A stretch of DNA of 32,528 bases, taken from Acidimicrobiaceae bacterium. GTDB taxonomy: Bacteria; Actinomycetota; Acidimicrobiia; Acidimicrobiales; Aldehydirespiratoraceae. Within the stretch, counting starts at the first letter, position 1. Each line of letters opens with the position of its first letter. The notes beneath the pieces are model-generated. The model was not told where the DNA came from and did no database searches. It saw only the letters and a list, made by a program, of their open reading frames with translations. This document shows, piece after piece, positions 7,113 through 15,349 of the stretch. Location of the stretch: NCBI GenBank assembly GCA_016845585.1, contig JAERSO010000171.1, forward strand, positions 1-32,528, written 5' to 3'. The position numbers and the translations under genes are program-made.

Positions 7113-9308
7113 ATGTTCATTCGTCGAACCATCACGGCCGTCGCCGCGTTCGCTCTGTTGTCAGGAGGCATCGCCCTCCTTCCCGGTGCCGCGTCGGCGC
7201 ACGACGAATCGGAGTTCGAACACCTCGTCGCACCCTTCGAATGCGACACCGAATGGGCGGGCGGAACCCGCGGCGGTCACGGTCAGAACGACTGGAACCT
7301 CGACATCAACCGCACGTCGCTCGTCTGGCCCGATCGCCAGCACGACCTGGGCCAGCCCCTCCTGGCGCAGGGCGACGGCGTCGTGGCCTACGTCGGTCTC
7401 CACGTGAACGCCGGCACCTACCTCGACATCGACTACGGCCACTACACCGTCCGCTACGTCCACCTCGTCCACGACTCGATCCCCGCCGGCGTCGACCAAC
7501 GCGGCGACATCGTCCGGCAAGGCGACCTGATCGGGCTGATCGGCGACACGGGCAACGCCACCGGTCACGCCCATCTGCACCTCGAGTACTGGGACAGTCG
7601 CGAGATGGAAGTCGCCGAGGGCTGGCGACTCCGCAACGCCGGGTACCCACAGACCGAGGTCACGTTCGACGGCAACGTCATCGACCCCGGGGAGGTCTTC
7701 GTCTCGACGAACTGCGTTGATCGGCCCGCCGACACCGTCCTCGGTGCCCATGTGCAGCCGCTCACCGACCCGGAGACGGCCCTCGACTACCTTCTCACCC
7801 AGCTCGCCGATTCCACCGAGGCGCTCGACGGCACCACGGATCCCGCCGCGTTCCTCGACGAGACCGCCGGCGGCACGAACGTCTTCGCCCGCATCCCCGG
7901 GACCGATCTGGCCGGCGAGACCGTGCTGGTGTCGACGTCGTACACGTCACCATCGAACTGCGGGGCCGAGGAAGCGCCGATCCCCTGTGCGGGAGCGACC
8001 GAACACGCGGCAAGCACCGCTCTCGTGCTCGAACTCGCCGCCTCCTTGAGCGTGGCACCGGCACCGCCGAGGCGAACGATCGTCTTCTCCTTCTGGGACG
8101 ATTCCATCGGCGCGGGACAGACAGCACAGGACTGGGTGACCGCATACACCGACACCGCACGCACCGACATCGTCGCCGCCGTGGACTATGGCGTCACCGG
8201 TGCGAACGCCACGTTGGAGCTCCGGCCCGACACGCTCGTGTCGCTCACATCGACCTCGGAGTGGCCTTCACTCGACGAGAGCTTCGCGAGCCGGGCGACG
8301 ACGCTTCACCGGTTCGCCGGCTCCTCCTTCGTTCGCCCCGCGGCAACCGCCCTCGCCGCAGCCCCGTTCCCAGTGCTGGCGTTCTCCGATGTGGCCGGAC
8401 CCTGTGTGGGCTCCCCGGCTGACGTCCTCGGCGTCGTCGACGAGGCGAAGCTCGGGACCCAACTCGGCGAGGCGATCGCAATGGTCGAGGATCTGGCCTC
8501 GACCGATGCCCCGACGACACCAACCGCGCCCGACGCCGCCGCCGACCTGCTGGCCGATGCCGATGCCCTGCTCACCCTTGCCGCGGCCGCTTCGCATCTG
8601 CCGGCGGCATACGCAGAACTGCAAGCGCTCGTCGACGAACCACCGGCGCCCATCGAGCCGACCCACCATGCGGTACTGGAGGATGCTCTCCAGCACTTCA
8701 CGAACACCATCGCAGCCGAATCGTGCCGTGGGAGCGCCGCGCCGGAGCCGTTCACGGACATCAGCCCAGCGTCGTTCGCCCTGGCCGACGCGAGCCTCCT
8801 GTTCGATCTCGGCATCACCACGGGCACGTCACCCACCAGCTACTCCCCGCGCGATGACGTCACCCGCGAACAGATGGCAGCATTCATCGCACGGGTTTGG
8901 CGACTCGTGCACCCAGATGCGGCCCCCAGCGAACCCGACCCCTTCGTCGACGTGTCCGCCGGCAGCTTCGCCCGCGAGGACATCAACCTGATCTGGGAGC
9001 TCGGCATCACCACCGGCACCGGCGACACCTACAACCCAGGCGATGTGGTGACCCGGCGGCAGATGGCGGCATTCCTGTCACGACTGTGGCTCCTTCTGCA
9101 CCCCGGACTCGAACCGACCGGGGCCCACCCGTTCACCGACATTGATCCCGACGGCTATGCAGCTCCGCACATCGGGCTCATCTACTCGCTCGGCATCACC
9201 ACCGGCACGTCGGCGACCACCTACTCCCCCGACCAGCACGTGACCCGTGAACAGATGGCGGCGTTCCTGGGGCGGGTCATCCGCGCTCTGGCACCGGCCG
9301 CCGGGTGA
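7113..9308 (+). CDS. Secreted surface protein: M23-like + degenerate M28-like + three SLH domains
   Basis: 731 residues. The signal peptide is residues 1-29 (basic RR, hydrophobic core, GAASA-H cleavage). An M23/LytM-type peptidase domain spans about 35-200: H117 (VRYVHLVH) and the H154-x-H156 pair (HAHLHLEY) are present, but the first zinc motif H-x3-D reads D60-WNL-D64; H56 is the nearest histidine. About 270-375 resembles an M28 aminopeptidase core (GATEHAASTALVLELAASL, RRTIVFSFWDD), but the positions for metal ligands and the Glu-Glu pair are not conserved. Residues 546-729 hold three S-layer homology repeats, each with LGITTGT and REQMAAF or RRQMAAF. It probably stays on the cell surface through the SLH repeats. 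GGAG (7104-7107) supports ATG 7113 over the frame from 7086. Whether it cuts peptidoglycan or only binds is open. Confidence 0.82.
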   Translation: MFIRRTITAVAAFALLSGGIALLPGAASAHDESEFEHLVAPFECDTEWAGGTRGGHGQNDWNLDINRTSLVWPDRQHDLGQPLLAQGDGVVAYVGLHVNAGTYLDIDYGHYTVRYVHLVHDSIPAGVDQRGDIVRQGDLIGLIGDTGNATGHAHLHLEYWDSREMEVAEGWRLRNAGYPQTEVTFDGNVIDPGEVFVSTNCVDRPADTVLGAHVQPLTDPETALDYLLTQLADSTEALDGTTDPAAFLDETAGGTNVFARIPGTDLAGETVLVSTSYTSPSNCGAEEAPIPCAGATEHAASTALVLELAASLSVAPAPPRRTIVFSFWDDSIGAGQTAQDWVTAYTDTARTDIVAAVDYGVTGANATLELRPDTLVSLTSTSEWPSLDESFASRATTLHRFAGSSFVRPAATALAAAPFPVLAFSDVAGPCVGSPADVLGVVDEAKLGTQLGEAIAMVEDLASTDAPTTPTAPDAAADLLADADALLTLAAAASHLPAAYAELQALVDEPPAPIEPTHHAVLEDALQHFTNTIAAESCRGSAAPEPFTDISPASFALADASLLFDLGITTGTSPTSYSPRDDVTREQMAAFIARVWRLVHPDAAPSEPDPFVDVSAGSFAREDINLIWELGITTGTGDTYNPGDVVTRRQMAAFLSRLWLLLHPGLEPTGAHPFTDIDPDGYAAPHIGLIYSLGITTGTSATTYSPDQHVTREQMAAFLGRVIRALAPAAG

Positions 9309-9345
9309 GTTGGCCCCCGAATCTTATGTCAACCAAACTGGCAAC

Positions 9346-10548
9346 ATGAACGACGCTGATCTCCAGAAAGTCGAGGCTGCCCTCGACGCCCTTCTCGCGG
9401 CCCACGACCCCAGCAGTGAGGGATACCAGGAGTTCCGCGGCCACCAGTTCGACGCCGGTCTGGCCTGGGTCATGTACCCCGAGGGTCATGGCGGTCTCGG
9501 GGTCGCCCCGCAGCTTCAAAAGGTCGTGAACGCCCGGTTGAGCGAAGCGGGCGCACCCCCGATGGATCCCGGCATGTTCTTCATCGCACTCGCCGGGCCG
9601 ACCATCGTCACCCACGGCTCCGAAGAGGTGAAGAAGCGCTTCCTCCGGCCCATGTGGACCGGTGAGGAGGTGTGGTGCCAGCTCTTCTCCGAACCCGGCG
9701 CCGGCTCAGACTTCGCCGGCCTCGGCACCAAGGCCGTCCGCGACGGCGAAGAATGGACCATCAACGGCCAGAAGGTGTGGAACACGTTGGCCCACACCGC
9801 CGACTTCGGCATGCTCGTCACCCGCACCGATCCCAACGTGCCCAAGCACCGTGGCATGACCTATTTCGCGCTCGACATGAAGGCCCCCGGCGTCGAGGTG
9901 CGTCCGCTGCGCCAGATCACCGGCGAGGCCGAGTTCAACGAGGTCTACATGACCGATGTGCGGGTGTCGGACGACTACCGCATCGGCGCCGAGGGCGAAG
10001 GGTGGCGCGCCGCGCTCACCACCTTGATGAACGAGCGCAACGCGATCGGTGGTGGTGGGGGCGGTGGCCCACGCAAGGGTGGCGGGTCAATCGGCCAACT
10101 CGTGAAGTTGTGGCACAGCGCGGCCGAACACGAGAAGACCGAGTCGAGCCGCGACGACGTCGCTCAGCTCTGGATCCGCGCCGAGGTGCTGCGTCTCACC
10201 AACATGCGCGCCTCCCAGCTCGCGAAGGCCGGCAACCCTGGCCCGGAGGGATCCGTCGGCAAATCGATGATGGCGATCCTCAACCAGGACATCTACGAGA
10301 AGGCGATCAGCCTGCAGGGCATGGCCGGCCAGATCGACTTCGACTACACCTTCCGCCGTCCCGAAGCCGTCGACCTCCAGGGCACGAGTCAGGGACCCGG
10401 CTATTCATTCCTGCGGGCCCGGGCCAACACGATCGAGGGCGGCACCACCGAGGTGATGAAGAACATCCTGGGCGAACAGGTCCTCGGCCTCCCCGGCGAA
10501 CCCCGCGTCGACAAGGAAATCCCCTGGATCGACGTCCCCCGCGGCTGA
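9346..10548 (+). CDS. Acyl-CoA dehydrogenase
   Basis: 400 residues, the usual length for this FAD flavoprotein family, which makes the alpha,beta-double bond in acyl-CoA thioesters. The FAD-binding middle domain has FSEPGAGSD (114-122) and the WTINGQKVWNT strand-turn; the C-terminal helical domain ends in IEGGTTEVMKNI (363-374), which includes the usual glutamate position. A glycine/lysine-rich loop (about 227-236) interrupts the region after ERNAIG. It resembles the FadE-type enzymes common in actinobacteria for fatty acid, steroid or branched-chain breakdown; chain specificity cannot be read. ATG 9346 is chosen from family length; the frame is open to 9247 inside the upstream gene. A hairpin repeat follows its stop codon by four bases. 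Confidence 0.94.
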   Translation: MNDADLQKVEAALDALLAAHDPSSEGYQEFRGHQFDAGLAWVMYPEGHGGLGVAPQLQKVVNARLSEAGAPPMDPGMFFIALAGPTIVTHGSEEVKKRFLRPMWTGEEVWCQLFSEPGAGSDFAGLGTKAVRDGEEWTINGQKVWNTLAHTADFGMLVTRTDPNVPKHRGMTYFALDMKAPGVEVRPLRQITGEAEFNEVYMTDVRVSDDYRIGAEGEGWRAALTTLMNERNAIGGGGGGGPRKGGGSIGQLVKLWHSAAEHEKTESSRDDVAQLWIRAEVLRLTNMRASQLAKAGNPGPEGSVGKSMMAILNQDIYEKAISLQGMAGQIDFDYTFRRPEAVDLQGTSQGPGYSFLRARANTIEGGTTEVMKNILGEQVLGLPGEPRVDKEIPWIDVPRG

Positions 10549-10552
10549 GAAC

Positions 10553-10579
10553 GCACACTGGGGACAGACCCCATCGTGC
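10553..10579. repeat. REP-like hairpin, copy 1
   Basis: Arms GCAC/GTGC and inner arms TGGGG/CCCCA enclose the loop ACAGA. The element lies between the convergent stop codons of the acyl-CoA dehydrogenase and the transposase. It is the most diverged of the four copies in its left arm and is inverted relative to copy 2 at 11441. Confidence 0.85.
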
Positions 10580-10583
10580 TCTC

Positions 10584-11402
10584 TCACCCAAGGCGCTTGA
10601 ACAGCAGTCGACAGAGTTCATCGAACTCGACATCGCGTCCCCGTAGCTCCCGCGCTCGCCGAACGGCGGAGCGCAGCGAACTGCCGGACGCGTAGTCCAG
10701 TGACTCGGCGAGCGATTCGAGGGATCCATCCACGCACTCGGCGACAATCAGCGCCACCAGGAGACGGGGTTCGCTGGCGCGGCCCCTTCCGCCGCTCCTG
10801 AGCTCGCCCTGATCGACGCCGGTCAGCGACTGCACCTGCGCACGGACCTCGGTGATCGTGACCGGCGCGGTTCGCCCCGACTCCACGAATTCGCGGTAGC
10901 TGCTGGAGCCTCCGAGCAGGTCGAGCACGAGGTCGGTGCGTAGCCAGGCGGGGGGCTGCCTCAAGCCGAGATAGCTCCGGTGGCTGGACCATCGGTAGTC
11001 GGCCAGATTCCCGAGCCCTGCGATGTCGAGCGGATTCCGAGCCACATATCGAACTTCGGTCAGCAACTGGCGCTCGTCGGCGATCGGGACTGACCCGAAC
11101 CGTCCGCGAAACAGTGGGCCATCGACCCCGTGATGATGGTTGAACTGCTGGGTGAACACCTGGCCGAGTCGTGCCATCACCACCGAAACGTTGCCGTTGG
11201 GGAAGTGCCCTATGAGGTGAAAGTGGTTTCCCATCAGACAGAACGCATGAATCTCGGCGGAGAAGTCCTTGGTGAACCTGGACAGGAGAGCAACGAACCC
11301 CCTCCGATCACGGTCGCTCTGGAAGATGGGCCAGCGTCGCGCTCCTCGATTGAAGAGGTGGTACCAGTTTCCTTCGAGGTGAGTGCGAGCGTGACGTGCC
11401 AT
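10584..11402 (-). mobile_element. REP-associated tyrosine transposase (RAYT, IS200-like Y1_Tnp)
   Basis: A 272-residue single-strand DNA transposase/nuclease of the HUH class. The HUH pair is H60-F61-H62 (GNHFHLIGHF), the likely nucleophile is Y119 in RYVARNP, the position of the YIYINP tyrosine of the E. coli RAYT, and GPLFRGRF is the usual basic motif. The C-terminal 110 residues form an extra helical domain that could recognise DNA. RAYTs are usually single-copy, chromosomal, and act on nearby palindromic repeats. Inverted copies of one hairpin family lie on each side (10553-10579 and 11441-11475), which supports that link. ATG 11402 starts the family; the open frame to 11609 passes through the hairpin and the MaoC gene and is not real. 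Confidence 0.92.
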
Positions 11403-11440
11403 ACGCGCCGAAGCTACGCACGCCCTGTGACACCGAACGA

Positions 11441-11475
11441 GAAAGCACGATGGGGTCTGTCCCCAGCGTGCTTTC
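11441..11475. repeat. REP-like hairpin, copy 2
   Basis: Outer arms GAAAGCACG and CGTGCTTTC and inner arms TGGGG and CCCCA pair around a TCTGT loop, giving 14 base pairs with one mismatch between the arms. It sits 5' of both the transposase gene (minus) and the MaoC gene (plus), in reverse orientation to copy 1, so the two bracket the transposase. Confidence 0.9.
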
Positions 11476-11490
11476 TGGCATGATCCTGCG

Positions 11491-11952
11491 GTGAGCACTC
11501 CGTTCCGGGACATCGATGCGATCAATGCCGAGGCAACCGGCGAGTGGGGCGAGTTCGGAGCCGAGGTCGCGGTGACCCAGGAGATGATCAATGGTTTCGC
11601 CGACCTCACCGGTGATCACCAATGGATCCATGTCGACGTGGAGCGGTGCGAGCGGGAGAGCCCGTTCGGCGGACCGATCGCCCACGGCTTCCTCACGCTC
11701 AGCCTCATGCCTCAGTTGATCGAGCTCCCCGTCGAGCTGACCGGTGCGAAGAACATCGTGAACTACGGCTCCGGCGGCATGCAGTTCCGCCGACCCGTCC
11801 CGGCCGGTTCGGTCATCCACGCCAAGTCACGCCTGGTGGGGGCCGAGAAGCACCTCGCGGGCACACTCGTGACGTTCGAATCCTCCATTCACGTGAAGGA
11901 CAGCCGCAAGGCATCGCTGACCTACACGTCCCAGATCCTCTTCCAGGGTTGA
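11491..11952 (+). CDS. MaoC-like (R)-specific enoyl-CoA hydratase/dehydratase
   Basis: 153 residues with a hot-dog fold. The hydratase motif is clear: FADLTGDHQWIHVD supplies the catalytic Asp-x4-His, and PFGGPIAHGFLTLSL forms the central helix. Proteins of this NodN/MaoC type hydrate trans-2-enoyl-CoA to the (R)-3-hydroxyacyl-CoA. The start is GTG 11491, with CATGAT six bases upstream and no Shine-Dalgarno. Its stop is one base from the start of the MatB-like ligase, so the two form an operon and may act on the same CoA thioester; the substrate is not determined. Confidence 0.9.
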   Translation: MSTPFRDIDAINAEATGEWGEFGAEVAVTQEMINGFADLTGDHQWIHVDVERCERESPFGGPIAHGFLTLSLMPQLIELPVELTGAKNIVNYGSGGMQFRRPVPAGSVIHAKSRLVGAEKHLAGTLVTFESSIHVKDSRKASLTYTSQILFQG

Positions 11953-11953
11953 G

Positions 11954-13453
11954 ATGACAAGCACCGGAAACTTCGTCCAAGAGCTTCACGACGCCGCCGC
12001 CGCGCGCAACGACGCGCCGTTCCTGCTGCAGCCCGGAGGTGAGATCATCACCTACGGCGACCTCTACCTGCGCGCCGCGCGACTGGCACGGGTGCTGACC
12101 GAGGCCGGGGTCGAGCCCGGTGACCGCGTCATCATGCAGGTCGAGAAGTCCGTCGATTCCGTGGCGCTGTATGTCGCGACCCTCCACGCAGGCGCCGTGC
12201 ACGTGCCGCTCAACACCGCCTTCACCGATGACGAGCTCGCGTACTTCATCCAGGACGCCGAGCCGGCGGCAATCGTGGTCGAGCCGTCCCGCCTCGGCCG
12301 TTTCGATCCGAAGGGCGCGGCACTCCTCACCCTCGGCGGCGACGACGGCGGCACGATCGTCAACCTCGCCGGCGGGGCAACGCCACTCCCCGTGGTGGAG
12401 CGAGACGAGATGGACCTCGGTGCGCTCCTGTACACCTCGGGCACCACCGGCCGGCCGAAAGGGGCTGCGCTCCCGCACCGGAGTCTGCGCCTGAACGCCC
12501 ACGCGCTGCACGACGCCTGGGGATTCCGACCCACCGACCACCTCGTGCACAGCCTTCCGCTCTTTCACGTGCACGGTCTCTTCGTCGCCCTGCACTGCGC
12601 CATGCTCTCGGCGATTCCGGTGACGTTCCTGCCGAAGTTCGATCCTGATCTCATCGTGTCCGCCCTTCCCCACGCCACGGTCTTCATGGGAGTCCCCACC
12701 CACTACGCGCGTCTTCTCGCCAACCCCGGTCTCACGCGAGAGGCGTGCGCCAACATGCGGCTCTTCACCGCCGGATCCGCGCCGCTCACCGATGCGCACT
12801 TCGACGAGTTCGCCGAACGAACCGGTCACGTCATCTGTGAGCGCTACGGCATGAGCGAGACGATGATCACCACGACCAACCCATACGAGGGTGAGCGACG
12901 GCCCGGCACGGTCGGCTTCCCCGTCGACGGCGTCGAGCTCCGTGTGGCCACCGCGGACGGGCGGGCGCTCGGCCCCGACGAGGTGGGTGTCGTCGAGGTC
13001 CGAGGTGGTCAGATTCTGCGCGAATACTGGCGCCGACCCGACGCAACCGCCGAGGCACGACGCGACGACGGATGGTTCATCACCGGCGACATCGGATCCC
13101 TCGACGTGGAGGGCCGCCTCAGTCTCGAAGGTCGCGCCAGCGACATGATCATCTCGGGCGGCGAGAACGTGTACCCGAAGGAGATCGAGATCGTGCTCGA
13201 CGCGGTGGACGGCGTCGTCGAGTCAGCCGTTATCGGTGTACCCCACGCGGACTTCGGAGAGGCCGTCACCGCGATCGTCGTCGACGGCGACGCCGCGGCC
13301 ACCGATGAAGCGCTCGACCAGGCGCTGCGAGCCAGCCTCGCCCGGTTCAAACATCCGAAGCGGATCATCCGGGTCGACTCCCTCCCACGCAACACGATGG
13401 GGAAGGTGCAGAAGAACGTTCTCCGGGAGCTCTACGCCTCCGACACCGGCTGA
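11954..13453 (+). CDS. matB: Malonyl-CoA synthetase-like acyl-CoA ligase
   Basis: 499 residues of the ANL (AMP-forming) superfamily. The P-loop is YTSGTTGRPKG (160-170), the A8 hinge region has SGGENVYPKE (401-410), and the catalytic lysine is K484 in NTMGKVQKN. PLFHVHGLFVALHCAML, the FLPKFD strand, GVPTHYARLL and ERYGMSETMITTTNPYEGER resemble MatB malonyl-CoA synthetases more than fatty-acyl or acetyl-CoA ligases, so malonate or a methylmalonate-like acid is the inferred substrate. It would make malonyl-CoA from malonate, CoA and ATP in the cytoplasm. It is translated just after the MaoC gene. Its 3' end overlaps that of the convergent exported-protein gene by 22 bp. Confidence 0.85.
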   Translation: MTSTGNFVQELHDAAAARNDAPFLLQPGGEIITYGDLYLRAARLARVLTEAGVEPGDRVIMQVEKSVDSVALYVATLHAGAVHVPLNTAFTDDELAYFIQDAEPAAIVVEPSRLGRFDPKGAALLTLGGDDGGTIVNLAGGATPLPVVERDEMDLGALLYTSGTTGRPKGAALPHRSLRLNAHALHDAWGFRPTDHLVHSLPLFHVHGLFVALHCAMLSAIPVTFLPKFDPDLIVSALPHATVFMGVPTHYARLLANPGLTREACANMRLFTAGSAPLTDAHFDEFAERTGHVICERYGMSETMITTTNPYEGERRPGTVGFPVDGVELRVATADGRALGPDEVGVVEVRGGQILREYWRRPDATAEARRDDGWFITGDIGSLDVEGRLSLEGRASDMIISGGENVYPKEIEIVLDAVDGVVESAVIGVPHADFGEAVTAIVVDGDAAATDEALDQALRASLARFKHPKRIIRVDSLPRNTMGKVQKNVLRELYASDTG

Positions 13454-15252
13454 AACCGGCGCCGGATCGAAACGACCATCCAGATGAGCGCGGAGAGGAT
13501 CGCCAAGGGGATCACGATCCGCACCGTTCCCCGACCGACGGCGCCTTCGTAGGTTTCGATCAGCTCCTCGGCGCGATGGGCGGCATCCTCGGCATCACCC
13601 GATTCCCATTCCTCGATGATGCGATCGAGTTCGTGCTCGACATCGATTCCGAGCATTCCGAGTCGCGCGAATACTCCCCGTTCGGTCGTGCCCAGATGCT
13701 GTGCCTCACCCACCGGTTCGATCGCCGACTCTTCGGCGCGGAGCTGCTCCCAGGCGGCATCCAGGTCATGGTCGGAAGTCTCGAAGAGATCCCGGACATG
13801 AGGACCGACGGTGAGGTCTTCGTCGTCGGCGCGGATCACGAACGCGTCATGGGCTTCGATGAGATCGGCGACCAGGCCCTTGCGTTCGTCGAACGTGACG
13901 AAGTCCCACTCGCCCACCGGCACCCGGAGGAGCGGCGGGATCGCCCAGCCGTCGCCGAGGACTTCCAGGGCCTCGTAGTCACGTCGCGCCGCGCTTCGGG
14001 CGTCGATCGCCGGCGTGTCGCTGGGTGACGCAAACGTGCGGAAGCGCCCGGAGGCATCGATGCCCGCCAGGTTCTCGATGGCGTCGAGCAGCGCCCGCCA
14101 ATCGGCGGGGACGTCGATGGCTGCGTTGCCGGGTCCGGCGTAGGTGTTGGTGCCTGCGATCACCGACGAGATGATCTCCGCAGTGGACTCGGCGCCCGCC
14201 TGGCGGAACGCGCTCGACAGTGGTTCGGTCCATCCGCCGGTGCGGTCGATGGCCGCCCCGCCGCCGAACTCGCGGGTCTCGAGCCACGCGAAGGTGACCG
14301 CGTCGGCGACATCCACGCTCAGCGACTCATCGGCCCAGGCGAACTCGTCGGCCAGGACGTGGGCCATCACCCGCGCGATCGCTGCCTCCGACGGGTTGAC
14401 GTCGACGACCGCGACAATCGCCTCGTCACTGCCGACCCAGCGCACTTCATCGTCGCCGGTCCAGCCGGTTCGGATCTCCACCGGCCGCGCCGGCGTGGCG
14501 GGAAGCCACTCGCCCACCCCCGTCGCCACCTCGGCGATGATCGTGCTGAGATCCACTTCGGGGCCGAGCAGGGTGGCGGCAGTCACGGGATAGTCGAGCC
14601 CGGGGACGGACTGGCGCTGCAGCGCGTCGGAGTTGGTCGCCACCAGCGGGGCCGGAGCGTAGGGGTCGGGCTCAGAACGCACGAACGTCGTGGTCTCGGC
14701 GCCGGGAACGACATCCCATCCGTCGATCACGTCGAGGCTGAACCCACGGGGGATCTCGACATGGAGCGTCGTGATTCCCGTGCCATTGCCGACTGCAAAC
14801 GGATCGATCGCCACCAGTGACGGCGAGACATGGTCGAGATCTTCGGGCAATCCACCGACCCCTTCCTCGACGAGTACCAGCGTGACCGCGAGCGATTCGC
14901 CCGGAGCCAGGGGCTCGGGAAACGAGACGAACAACTGGGTGACGTCGCCGCCACGCAGACCGAGTCCGGTTTCGAGTGTCGTGCGACCCGCCTCCGCGGT
15001 CACCACCGCGGCATCGCCCGGGATCGTCTCGGTGAACCCGGCGAAATCTCGCTCCTCGGCGATGTTGGTGAACACATAGTCGTGCCGTGTGGTGACGGCG
15101 AGGCCGGCCGGATCGACGACCACCGTGGTGGCGACCTCCATCGTCAGCTCATCGGACTGGCTCAACGGATCGACCTGGGCCGACACCGGGGCCGAAGCAA
15201 GGGCCGCGAAGCTGCCGACCAACAAGGCGATTCCGACGATCGCAGAACGCAT
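13432..15252 (-). CDS. Exported membrane-anchored protein of unknown function
   Basis: 606 residues. It has a Sec signal peptide (1-25, ending PVSAQ) and one C-terminal transmembrane helix (about 577-598, IVIPLAILSALIWMVVSI) followed by RRR, so the main body should be outside the membrane, anchored at its C-terminus. The N-terminal third reads as beta-rich (VVVDPAGLAVTTRHDYVFTN). The middle has a helical stretch (VMAHVLADEFAW) in a position where gluzincin peptidases carry HExxH, but the second histidine and the glutamate are missing, so I do not call it a protease. The C-terminal part is acidic and helical. The start ATG 15252 is fixed by the signal peptide; a frame open to 15375 adds 41 unlikely residues. 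The family is not recognised. Confidence 0.8.
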   Translation of the reverse strand: MRSAIVGIALLVGSFAALASAPVSAQVDPLSQSDELTMEVATTVVVDPAGLAVTTRHDYVFTNIAEERDFAGFTETIPGDAAVVTAEAGRTTLETGLGLRGGDVTQLFVSFPEPLAPGESLAVTLVLVEEGVGGLPEDLDHVSPSLVAIDPFAVGNGTGITTLHVEIPRGFSLDVIDGWDVVPGAETTTFVRSEPDPYAPAPLVATNSDALQRQSVPGLDYPVTAATLLGPEVDLSTIIAEVATGVGEWLPATPARPVEIRTGWTGDDEVRWVGSDEAIVAVVDVNPSEAAIARVMAHVLADEFAWADESLSVDVADAVTFAWLETREFGGGAAIDRTGGWTEPLSSAFRQAGAESTAEIISSVIAGTNTYAGPGNAAIDVPADWRALLDAIENLAGIDASGRFRTFASPSDTPAIDARSAARRDYEALEVLGDGWAIPPLLRVPVGEWDFVTFDERKGLVADLIEAHDAFVIRADDEDLTVGPHVRDLFETSDHDLDAAWEQLRAEESAIEPVGEAQHLGTTERGVFARLGMLGIDVEHELDRIIEEWESGDAEDAAHRAEELIETYEGAVGRGTVRIVIPLAILSALIWMVVSIRRRFQPVSEA

Positions 15253-15336
15253 GGCAACAGCAGGCACGGCTGCCAACGCTACCTGCCCGTCACCGTGCCG
15301 AAGCTGCGTCTTCTGGGATGGGCCACCGCTGTGCTC

Positions 15337-15342
15337 TAGGTT
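15337..15342 (+). promoter_or_regulatory. Putative -10 box of the S1P-lyase-like gene
   Basis: TAGGTT, followed by GC and five more bases, then ATG 15350. The crotonase gene at 17285 has the same TAGGTTGC placed the same way, so both may use one sigma factor class. Confidence 0.42.
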
Positions 15343-15349
15343 GCGATCC

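Noticed and set aside
8748..9290. DNA-level tandem repeat
   Set aside because: The similarity is at protein level: three SLH domains with diverged codons.
10553..10579. Simple intrinsic terminator instead of a REP-like element
   Set aside because: The hairpin may terminate, but four near-identical copies with conserved loops, two flanking a RAYT, are better explained as a repeat family.
11403..11609. Longer transposase start at 11609
   Set aside because: The extension runs through hairpin copy 2 and antisense to the MaoC gene; the family begins at 11402.
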